Assembly: GCA_007026445.1 (NCBI GenBank)
Contig: VDMD01000001.1
Span: forward strand, 3,968,001 to 4,032,000
Direction of reading: 5' to 3'
Length of the DNA: 64,000 nt
DNA from: Schizophyllum amplum
Taxonomy: Eukaryota; Basidiomycota; Agaricomycetes; Agaricales; Schizophyllaceae
The translations under genes and the position numbers were made by a program. The stretch's first letter is position 1; each line of letters opens with the position of its first letter. Shown piece after piece: positions 56,125 to 64,000 of the stretch. Under the pieces are notes generated by a model. The model was not told the DNA's origin, did not search any database, and saw only the letters and a list, made by a program, of their open reading frames with translations.

Positions 56125-59100
56125 TCAGCCTGCATCCCGATGTTGCAAACTAAAAAAAAATGACTCACAATTCTGCTCGCACCACGCCCTTGCATTTTGG
56201 AACATCCGGAACCACGGGCCCGCGCCCTCCCACTGCTCCGCGACCTCCGGAGGACACCAGCTGTTGCTCGACGTCGCCGTCACCCGCTCCGGATGCGGCA
56301 TCAGCGCCAGCACCCGCCCGTCCGGCGTCTGCACCCCCGTCACACCCAACGGGCTCCCATTCGGGTTCAGCGGGTACGTGGTAGTCGGCCGCCCCGCGCT
56401 ATCCACATAGCGCAGCGCCACCTGCCCTGCAGCCTCCAGCGCCTTCGCCGCACCCTCCTGCTCCCCTCCCCCACCAAACACCGCCCGCCCCTCCCCATGC
56501 GCCACCGCGACGGGTATCCGCGCGCCGCCCATCCCGCGCAAAAACACGCTCTTCTCAGCCGCCCCCGCATCCACCTCCACCACAGACACCCGCGCCTCGA
56601 ACCGCCCGCTCGCGTTCGCCCGGAACGCCGGCCACCCCTCTGCTCCGGGCACGATCTCCCTTAGTGCGCTGAGGAACTGACAGCCGTTGCACACGCCCAG
56701 AGCAAACGCGCGCGGGTCCGCCAGCAGCCCCGCGAGCTCCTTCCTAGCGCGCGGGGAGCGCAGCGCGGACGCGGCCCACCCGCGACCCGCGCCGAGGACG
56801 TCGCCGTAGGAGAACCCGCCGGGCGCGGCGAGGCCGCGGAAGCCAGACAGCGACGCGCGCCCGGCGAGGAGGTCGGACATGTGGACGTCGACGGCGAGGA
56901 AGCCCGCGGCGGAGAACGCGAAGGCCATCTCAGCGTGCCCGTTGACGCCCTGTTCGCGGAGGATGGCGACGCGGGGGCGGGGCTGCGAGGGAGGAGCGGT
57001 CGGGGAAGGGATGGGGGTGAAGGGAAGGTGGTAGTGGATTCCGCGGTGGGTGGGGTCGGCGATGAGGGCGTGCTCGGAGGCGGCGCAGGCGGGGTTGTCG
57101 CGGAGGGATTGCATGTGGAAGGAGGTTTCGGACCAGATGGTTTGCAGCTCGGCGCGGGTGCTGGTGTACACCGTCGCGCCACCGAGGCGCAGGGTGAACG
57201 TCTCGCTCGCGGTGTCGACCTTGCCTAGGGTGTGGATGGAGGTTTTGGGGACGCCGGAGGCGACGAAAGCAGACGCGAACTGCTCAGCGTCGGCAGCGCG
57301 CACCTGGAACACCGCGCCGAGCTCCTCGTTGAAGAGCGCCGCCACAGGATCGCCGCCCAGCGCGTCGAGGGTGACGTCGACGCCGACGCGGCCCGCGAAA
57401 CTCATCTCCGCGAGCGTCGTGAACAGCCCTCCGTCCGACCGGTCGTGGTACGCTAACACGAGCCCCGGATGCTCCCTCCGCACGCCCTGGCAGGCCTCGA
57501 AGAACGCCTTGAGCACCCCCGCATCGTCCACATCCGGCGGGTCCGCGCCGACCTGCTTAAACACCTGCGCCAGCGCCGACCCGCCCAGCCTCTGCCTCCC
57601 ACCCGCAATATCCACCAGCATCAACACCGTCTCCCCCACATCCTTCCGCAGCACCGGCGTCCACGTCCCCCCCACATCCCCCACCGGCGCAAACGCCGTC
57701 ACAATCAACGACAACGGCGACGCCACCTCCTTCGTCTCCCCCTTTCCTCCCGCCCACCGCATCGCCATCGACATCGAGTCCTTCCCCACGGGAATCCCCA
57801 CGCCCAGCGCCGGGCAAAGCCCCATGCCCACCGCCTCCACCGCCGCATACAGCCCCGCGCCCTCGCCCGCCTTCCCCGCCGCGCACATCCAGTTCGCGCT
57901 CAGCTTCACGCGCGGCAGCGCCACCCCCGCCGCCGCCAGATTCGTCAGCGCCTCCCCGACGGCCATCCGCGCGCTCGCGGGCGCGCTCACCACCGCCACG
58001 GGCGTGCGCTCGCCCAGCGCCATCGCCTCGCCCGCGCGCTCGGCGAAGGCGTACGCGGCGCGGGTGACGGCGACGTCGGCGACGGGGATCTGCCAGGGGC
58101 CCACCATCTGGTCGCGCGCGACGAGGCCGGTGATGGAGCGGTCGCCGATGGTGATGAGGAAGGACTTGGACGCGACGGAGGGCAGGCGGAGCACGCGGCC
58201 CGCGGCGAGCTCGATGCGTGCGGTGAGGTCGCTAGAGGCGGGCAGGTGCGCAGCGAGGGTGGGGTCGAAGGGAGCAAAGGCGGGCGTGAGCGTCGTGTCC
58301 GTGCGGCTCATCTTGGGCGGCTTGCCGAAGAGGGTGGACATGGGCAGGCGGACGACGTCCTGCCTGAGGAGGCGGTCGGTGACGACGAGGTCCTCCGCGG
58401 CGGTCGCGGTGCCGACGAGGCCGTACGGGCAGCGCTCGCGCGCGGCGATGCGCTCGAACGCAGCCACGCCGTCCGGCTCCAGCGCGACCACGTACCGCTC
58501 CTGACTCTCGTTGCACCAAATCTCCATCGGGCTGAGTGCCGAATCCGCCACAGGCACGTCGCGGATCTCAAACACGGCCCCGAGCCCCGCGTCGTGCACG
58601 AGCTCGGGGAGCGCGTTCGAGAGGCCGCCCGCGCCGACGTCGTGGATGCTCGCGATCGGGTTCGCGCGGCCCGCGGCGACGCAGGCGGCGATGACCTGCT
58701 GGCAGCGGCGCTGCATCTCCGCATTGTCCCGCTGCACGGACGCAAAGTCGAGCGCCGCGCTCCCCGCGCCGCTCGCCTGGCTGCTCGCCGCGCCGCCGCC
58801 CAGGCCGATCAGCATGCCCGGGCCGCCGAGCACGACGACCGCCGCGCCGGGCTGGATGCGCCCCTTCTGCGCATGCTGCGCGCGCACGGTGCCGTACCCG
58901 CCCGCGACCATGATCGGCTTGTGGTAACCGCGCACGTCGCCCGGCGCCACTTCCTCGCAGAAGGTGCGGAAGTAGCCCGCGAGCGCGGGCCTACCGAACT
59001 CGTTGTTGAACGCGCTCGCGCCGAGGGGGGCCTCGAGCATGATGTCGAGCGCGGACGCGATGTGCGCGGGCTTCCCCACGTCCGTCTCCCACGGCTGGGT

Positions 59101-60222
59101 GAAGCCTGGGATGAGCAGGTTGGAGACGGTGAAGCCCGCGAGGCCGGCCTTGGGCTCGGAGCCGCGCCCCGTGGCACCTTCATCGCGTATCTCGCCGCCA
59201 GAGCCGGTGGCGGCGCCCGGGTAGGGCGAGACGGCGGTCGGGTGGTTGTGCGTCTCGACCTTGATGAGGATGGGGCTGTCCTCGGGCTCGGCGGCGAGCT
59301 CCCAGACGGGCTCGCGCGCGGGGTCGTGCGAGGCGACGCGGAAGTGGTGCACGGGCGCCTGTCCCTGGAGCACGGCGGCGTTGTCCGAGTACGCGGAGAT
59401 GGTGCCGGCGCTGCCGATGACCTTTTCGGTGTTGCGGATCATTTGGAAGAGGGACAGGTCCTTCGCGACGCCGTCGATCGTCCAGGAGGCGTTGAAGATC
59501 TTGTGCCGACAGTGCTCGGAGTTGACCTGCGCGAACATGAAGAGCTCGGCGTCGGTGGGGTCGTGCCCCACGTGGGTGGTGTACGCGTCGACGAGGTAGT
59601 CCATCTCGTCCGCAGCTAGCGCGAGGCCGAGCTCCTTGTTGGCGGTGTCCAGCGTCTTGCGCGCCGCGTCCTTGGACTGCGTGCGCAGCTCGACGGTACG
59701 GAGAGGTCGGGGTTCGTGGTGCGAGAAGAGCAGGGTCTCGTCGGGAATGGAGAGGTCCGCGATCTGAGTCATGCGATCATGGATGTGGTCCGTGAATTTG
59801 GCCAGGTCGTCCGCGGAGAGTGAGCCTTCGCTGAGAGTGACGACGTACACGCTGCCCCTCTCGAGCCGGTCGATGTGCTCGCCGAGGCCGCAGATGCGCG
59901 CAATGTCGGTCGCCTTGCTCGACCAGGGGGAGATGGAGCCGGGTCTGGGGACGACGTACACGACATCCGCGCCTTTCCTGAACTTGTCCAGTGTCCCCTC
60001 AAGCTGGTCGTCATCCCCATAGGACAGCAGACTGTTCAACGCGCGGCACGCTGCGCTCTCCACGTTCGACAGCTCTGTCTCCTTCTCCTTCGAGACGCAG
60101 CTGACGAGGTGTATCCAGACAGCATCGACGGATGTGACTGCGGGGCAGGCTGCTTGGATGCTCTTGAGCAGAACGGCGCGCTTGGCGTCCGTAAGCGCCG
60201 AGGATCCTGAAAGGACGAGCAT
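56125..60222 (-). CDS. ADE6: Phosphoribosylformylglycinamidine synthase (FGAM synthase, PFAS)
   Basis: A single frame of 1365 codons. The enzyme converts FGAR, glutamine and ATP to FGAM, step four of purine synthesis, in the cytosol. Motifs: NSEHCRHK near residue 235, GGEIRDEGATGRG, SIHDVGAGGLSNALPEL, DRSITGLVARDQMVGPWQ, GIPVGKDSMSM near 810, then the class I glutaminase domain from about 1080: ILREQGVNGHAEMAFAF, FSYGDVLGAGRGWA, LGVCNGCQFLSAL (nucleophile Cys) and MPHPERV. The length matches fungal Ade6. The native C-terminus is probably around RAWCEQN, where a strong donor GTGAGT (56168) begins. Joining to an acceptor at 56001 would add an in-frame exon 56000-55789 (see findings). The gene symbol follows yeast usage. 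The large antisense ORF at 57469-59619 is a codon-bias shadow. Confidence 0.95.
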   Translation of the reverse strand: MLVLSGSSALTDAKRAVLLKSIQAACPAVTSVDAVWIHLVSCVSKEKETELSNVESAACRALNSLLSYGDDDQLEGTLDKFRKGADVVYVVPRPGSISPWSSKATDIARICGLGEHIDRLERGSVYVVTLSEGSLSADDLAKFTDHIHDRMTQIADLSIPDETLLFSHHEPRPLRTVELRTQSKDAARKTLDTANKELGLALAADEMDYLVDAYTTHVGHDPTDAELFMFAQVNSEHCRHKIFNASWTIDGVAKDLSLFQMIRNTEKVIGSAGTISAYSDNAAVLQGQAPVHHFRVASHDPAREPVWELAAEPEDSPILIKVETHNHPTAVSPYPGAATGSGGEIRDEGATGRGSEPKAGLAGFTVSNLLIPGFTQPWETDVGKPAHIASALDIMLEAPLGASAFNNEFGRPALAGYFRTFCEEVAPGDVRGYHKPIMVAGGYGTVRAQHAQKGRIQPGAAVVVLGGPGMLIGLGGGAASSQASGAGSAALDFASVQRDNAEMQRRCQQVIAACVAAGRANPIASIHDVGAGGLSNALPELVHDAGLGAVFEIRDVPVADSALSPMEIWCNESQERYVVALEPDGVAAFERIAARERCPYGLVGTATAAEDLVVTDRLLRQDVVRLPMSTLFGKPPKMSRTDTTLTPAFAPFDPTLAAHLPASSDLTARIELAAGRVLRLPSVASKSFLITIGDRSITGLVARDQMVGPWQIPVADVAVTRAAYAFAERAGEAMALGERTPVAVVSAPASARMAVGEALTNLAAAGVALPRVKLSANWMCAAGKAGEGAGLYAAVEAVGMGLCPALGVGIPVGKDSMSMAMRWAGGKGETKEVASPLSLIVTAFAPVGDVGGTWTPVLRKDVGETVLMLVDIAGGRQRLGGSALAQVFKQVGADPPDVDDAGVLKAFFEACQGVRREHPGLVLAYHDRSDGGLFTTLAEMSFAGRVGVDVTLDALGGDPVAALFNEELGAVFQVRAADAEQFASAFVASGVPKTSIHTLGKVDTASETFTLRLGGATVYTSTRAELQTIWSETSFHMQSLRDNPACAASEHALIADPTHRGIHYHLPFTPIPSPTAPPSQPRPRVAILREQGVNGHAEMAFAFSAAGFLAVDVHMSDLLAGRASLSGFRGLAAPGGFSYGDVLGAGRGWAASALRSPRARKELAGLLADPRAFALGVCNGCQFLSALREIVPGAEGWPAFRANASGRFEARVSVVEVDAGAAEKSVFLRGMGGARIPVAVAHGEGRAVFGGGGEQEGAAKALEAAGQVALRYVDSAGRPTTTYPLNPNGSPLGVTGVQTPDGRVLALMPHPERVTATSSNSWCPPEVAEQWEGAGPWFRMFQNARAWCEQNCESFFFSLQHRDAG

Positions 60223-61296
60223 TTCTGTGCAAGCATGTTGATTGGCATAGTGTTACGTGGAGAATACGAGGGTAAATACCAGCTCTGAACAATCTCGTGC
60301 AGGTCGTTCGAGAGAACAATGACTCCGAAAATACAATGGGATTGAAGTGATCGGCGGCTTCAAGTTGGATCGATCGACGATGACGATAAGATAATGTCGC
60401 CGTCACGTGTCGCGTCCCGTCCAAAGTTGCGAGTCGCGCTCATGAAGAGACCGTTGGGAGGTGGGAGAGGGAAGTACAGTGACTGAGTGACTTGCCACGT
60501 CCTGAGGCAAGCTTCCCTCAGAAATGGATATCTTTGTATACTGCTCAGGGTGGTATTCCACGCGCAAGCCATTGCGACACACCTGAACACCGCCATATAC
60601 CATTGTCCCCCACAGTAACTAGTAACCACCGGCCTTTCTAGGAATCAAGCTGCTGTGGAATGTCGACTTGGTGCATGATGATGAGGGCAGGAAACAAGAG
60701 TGTCGTCGCGTCGCGCGGTCATGTCCCCGCCACGTGAGAGATCTCGATCGTGAACTTCATGGACTCGAACTGGCACCTGTTTTCGGTCTATCAAGTTCAA
60801 CTCTCCAGCGGGTCTTCCTGCACTCTTGAGGCACAACCTGGCTTGGGTCACTGCTGGGTATAGGTCTGTATACAGGCTTTATGCCCCGTCATGCATTCAA
60901 GCAGGTCCACGCGGAACATCAACTTCCGCGACTTGCGGGCCGCCGGCGAGCATGTTTCTCTCGGAGGCGGTGCGCACGTTGTCTTGCTCTTCTTGGCACT
61001 CCCTTTACGTCCCCTCACTTCAGATCCCAAAGGCGTCATCCCCGACCTTGCGTGCTCCCCCAGCCGTATTTGGAGGTGCTTGTTCGACCGTCTGCAATCA
61101 TGAATAGACGATCATCACAGCGCTTCGGGCATCACAGCGCCTCGGGCACCCGCAACAGGCGTTATGTTCCCGTGCGGGGAACAGGATAAGTCCACATGCA
61201 GAGCGCTCCAATGATTGATAAAAGCTCAAGCGAACAGGAACACCACCGTCCTCGGCGCGGGAGTACGCTGCACCTTGCTTCCTCCCCTCATACGCC
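60223..61296. promoter_or_regulatory. Divergent promoter between PFAS and the MFS gene
   Basis: About 1.07 kb. A CACGTG site lies at 60404-60409 and a TGACTGAGTGACTTG run near 60479. No ORF with coding character. Confidence 0.45.
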
Positions 61297-64000
61297 ATGT
61301 CTATACAGCAAGCAGACCCCGAGAAAGTCGTCGAGGTGAAGGACGGGCTCGACGTGAAGGACGGTCTCGCCGATTCGGACGTCGACGAGCTCGACCGGGA
61401 TACGGGTGTCGGTCGCGCGTACGAGCGCAAGTGCGCCCTTGGTGTGTGGCGCTCAACTCTCTCTGTGGCGTTTAGCTCTCTGTGTGGCGCCCGGCTATCT
61501 CTGTGGCGCCCCGGCTCCCTCGTCCAACCAGAACGCGCGCTAATTCCCTCGCAGTGAACCAATGCCTGCAGAAAGAGTGCGCGGTCTTCGCCCTGTCCCC
61601 TTTACCTTCTCCCCCACTCACATGTCCACCCAGGATTGGCTTCGGGCGGTACCAGATCGAGCTCTTCATGCTCACCGGCCTCGGCTGGATGGCAGATAGT
61701 CAGTGTTTAACAGCTCTCTCCTCTGCGCCCTCGCGCCCCCTCCCCTCGCGCCCCCTCCTCTCGCGCCCCTTCCCCTCGCGCCCCTTCCCCTCGCGCCCCC
61801 TCCCCCTAACCACAATCCCCTTCCTAACCCCCACCCCCCACCCAGACATCTGGCTCCAAGGCGTCGCCATCGTGCTCTCCCAGGTCCAGCAGGAGCTCGA
61901 CCCCGTGCGCATCGAGTTCGCGACGCTCGCGCTGTACGTCGGGCTCATCATCGGCGCGACGACGTGGGGCGTGCTGGCGGACGTGATCGGGCGGAAGTTG
62001 TCGTTTAATGTGAGTGATTTCGCTCATCGCCCATCATGCCCGTGGTCGCATTCACCATGTCGGGGTCGCATTCACCATGTCGGGGTCGCGTGCATCATGT
62101 CGGGGTCGCGTTCACCATGTCGGGGTCGCGTTCACCATGTCGGGGTCGCGTTCACCATGTCGGGGTCGCTGCATCACACCGCGGGTCGCGTTCATCATGC
62201 CCGTGGTCGCGTTCATCATGCCCGTGGTCGCGTTCATCATGCCCGTGGTCGCGTTCATCACTTCGGGGTCGCATTCATCATGTCGCGTATTGCTATCAGC
62301 TGCGGTGGCTATCTCGTCGCGCCGCAGAAGCTTACACCGGGCTATCGCACGCTGCGCTGGGTATCGCGCGCGGCGACTGGCTATCGCTCGCGGCGACTGG
62401 CTATCTCTTTGTAAAACCTATCGCGTCGGGGACCCGCGTACGACCTTGGCCGCGCTAACGCCCGCGCCGTGCACCCCTTCGACCGCCCGTGCACCCCTTC
62501 GACCGCCCGTGCACCCCTTTGACCGCCCGTGCACCCCTTTGACCGCCCGTGTATTCCTCTGGCGCCACCTGTCACTCTGACCACCGTACCACTTCGCCTC
62601 ACACTAACCCTCCACGCCCCCAGATCACCCTCTTCATCGCCGGCGTGTTCGGCATCGCCGCGGGCGGCGCCGATAACTTCGTCACCTTCGCCGCGCTCGT
62701 CGCCTGTCTGGGTTTTGGGGTCGGTGGCAAGTGAGTCGTTGTGCATTTTGTTTGGGTTGTGCATGGTTTTCGGGTTGTGCATGGTTTTCAGGTTGTGCTT
62801 TTTTCCCCTCCTTTACTCTTTCCCTCCTTTGCCCTTTCTACGGCTACATCATGCATGTCTTCGCATCCCACATTATGCATATCTTCGCACCCCAGATCAT
62901 GCATATCTTCGCACCTCACGCTCTGTCGTCCCTCTGTGTGTTCCCCATTCTGTTCAACCTTTGCATATATTCTACCCTACCTCCGCATATAATCTACCCT
63001 ACCTCCACACATGTTCTACCCTACCTCTGCATATGCTCTACCCTTGCACGTTCTATCTCGCTGACACGCATTCTTTGCAGTCTCCCTGTCGACGGTCAGT
63101 TGCGGCGATAACTTGCACCGTGCAGAAAACCTGCACCGTGGAGGAAGCCTGCACCGTGCACTCGCTCCCATGCTTACCTCTCCGACAGGCGCCTTGTTTT
63201 TGGAGCATATCCCCCAGTCGCATCAAGTAAGTTCTCACGTCGGTCGCCTCAGTGGTGCATGTTGGTCGTCGAAGTGATCTATGTTGGTCGTCGAAGTGAT
63301 CTATGCTGGTCGTCGAAGTGATCTATGCTGGTCGTCACAGTGGTGCATGCCTGGGTCTCGTAGCCAGTCATGCATGCATGAGTTCCCACGCACGAGTCTT
63401 CCGCAGCGATCCCGGGTGCTTCTGTGATAAGAAAGCTCGGGGCTTCGCAGACCTTCCAACTTCGCTGACCTTCCACCTTCGAAGCTATATTATCTCTTGT
63501 GCTTCGCCTCACTCCCCCGCCATCCGATACTGATACCCTCCCCAGTGGACTCTCACCCTCCTCTCCGCATGGTGGGCGCTGGGCCAGCTCGTCGCGTCCG
63601 TCGTCGCATGGGGCTTCATCGCGAACTACTCCTGCGCGGCGAGCATCGCGCAAGGCGAGTGCGCGAAGGCGGATAACATGGGGTGGCGGTATACTTGGTG
63701 CGTGGCGGGGTTTCCTGCTGTCTTGGTCGGAATATATCTGGCTGTCGGAAGATATCTGGCTGTCGGAAGATATCTGGCTGTCGGAATGTTCGTTTTTGCT
63801 GACTGAGTACGATGTTCAGCTATCTCTTGTGAGTGCGCTTTGACGAAGGAGGAGGAGAGGGGAATGACGCTGACTGTATGACCGCAGGGGGGCATTGACG
63901 TTTATGATGTTCATACTGCGCTTTGTGGTGTTCGACTTGCAGGAGTCGTCGAAGTATCTGATTGCTAAAGGCCGGGATGAGGAGGCGCTTGCGGTGAGTT
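61297..64000 (+). CDS. Major facilitator superfamily transporter (SV2/SVOP-like), cut by right edge
   Basis: Nine exons are visible: 61297-61441, 61555-61576, 61634-61698, 61846-62009, 62624-62730, 63081-63094, 63189-63226, 63546-63697, 63888-63993. They give 271 aa with all phases closing, and then a donor GTGAGT. The protein starts with an acidic cytosolic tail (MSIQQADPEKVVEVKDGLD), then IGFGRYQIELFMLTGLGWMA and TM segments. The MFS motif A is GVLADVIGRK after TM2, and LGFGVGGNLPVDGALFLEH follows. The GFGRYQ...GWMADN opening is typical of fungal SVOP-like importers of organic anions, nicotinate or inorganic phosphate. The substrate is not determinable. The 614-nt intron 4 and the intron before exon 8 contain tandem repeats. 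One exon is only 14 nt. Confidence 0.85.
62035..62285. repeat. 18-21-bp tandem array inside MFS intron 4
   Basis: About twelve copies of a unit with GTCGGGGTCGCGTTCACCAT or the variant CCCGTGGTCGCGTTCATCAT. A second small array with CGACCGCCCGTGCACCCCTT (four copies, 62475-62550) lies in the same intron. Confidence 0.8.
63240..63345. repeat. ~22-bp tandem array inside an MFS intron
   Basis: Four to five copies of a unit with TTGGTCGTCGAAGTGATCTA or GCTGGTCGTC, in the intron 63227-63545. Confidence 0.7.

Noticed and set aside
57469..59619. 716-codon plus-strand ORF antisense to PFAS
   Set aside because: It is produced by the high-GC third codon positions of PFAS on the opposite strand. It is Arg/His/Ala-rich with no domain.

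Overview
The window looks like nuclear DNA of a GC-rich filamentous basidiomycete, most likely a wood-decay mushroom of the Agaricomycetes. The evidence is dense genes split by 40-60 nt GT-AG introns, an F-box protein of the mushroom type, ATG1 with a Pro/Ser-rich middle, and a secreted six-hairpin glycosidase. No database search was possible, so products are named from motifs. Most multi-exon models were assembled by hand from splice signals and checked for reading-phase closure.

Layout. (1) 1-7007: the tail of an acidic low-complexity gene, then two paralogous small KEN-box genes (1923-2515 and 6385-7007) with strongly conserved promoters, flanking an F-box gene (3415-5124). The block is a tandem segmental duplication with one copy partly deleted. 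(2) 7437-22385 is an ordinary housekeeping stretch: nicotinamidase, mitochondrial-type methionine aminopeptidase 1, a C2H2 zinc-finger protein, the autophagy kinase ATG1, a short-chain dehydrogenase (minus strand), and a secreted six-hairpin glycosidase containing a 5-nt microexon. (3) 22745-26140 holds decayed coding sequence with in-frame stops. (4) 26141-39112 is an unusual minisatellite zone. It contains a repeat-built, Tyr/Gln/Gly-rich protein gene (minus), a complete Rab18-like GTPase gene (minus) whose introns are filled with different tandem repeats, a truncated copy of the first gene's flank on the plus strand, and a dead, divergently oriented Rab18 copy. More than fifteen different tandem arrays occur in about 12 kb. 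(5) 39113-52800 is gene-poor. It holds two direct copies of a GTCGCC-rich satellite with a conserved exon-like edge, at least three decayed copies of a coiled-coil gene segment, and one partly coherent unidentified minus-strand gene. (6) 52868-64000 returns to normal genes: a stray fragment of the PFAS glutaminase domain, an unidentified basidiomycete gene with a heptad tail, a 337-bp TA-flanked MITE, full-length PFAS (purine synthesis, minus), and the first nine exons of an MFS transporter (plus), which runs off the right edge.

How the parts relate. The housekeeping genes are independent units with no sign of a metabolic cluster. PFAS and the MFS gene share a divergent promoter, as do the dehydrogenase and the glycosidase. 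The less ordinary part is region 4-5, where gene duplication, inversion, decay and minisatellite growth inside introns have acted together. It looks like a rapidly rearranging island between conserved flanks.
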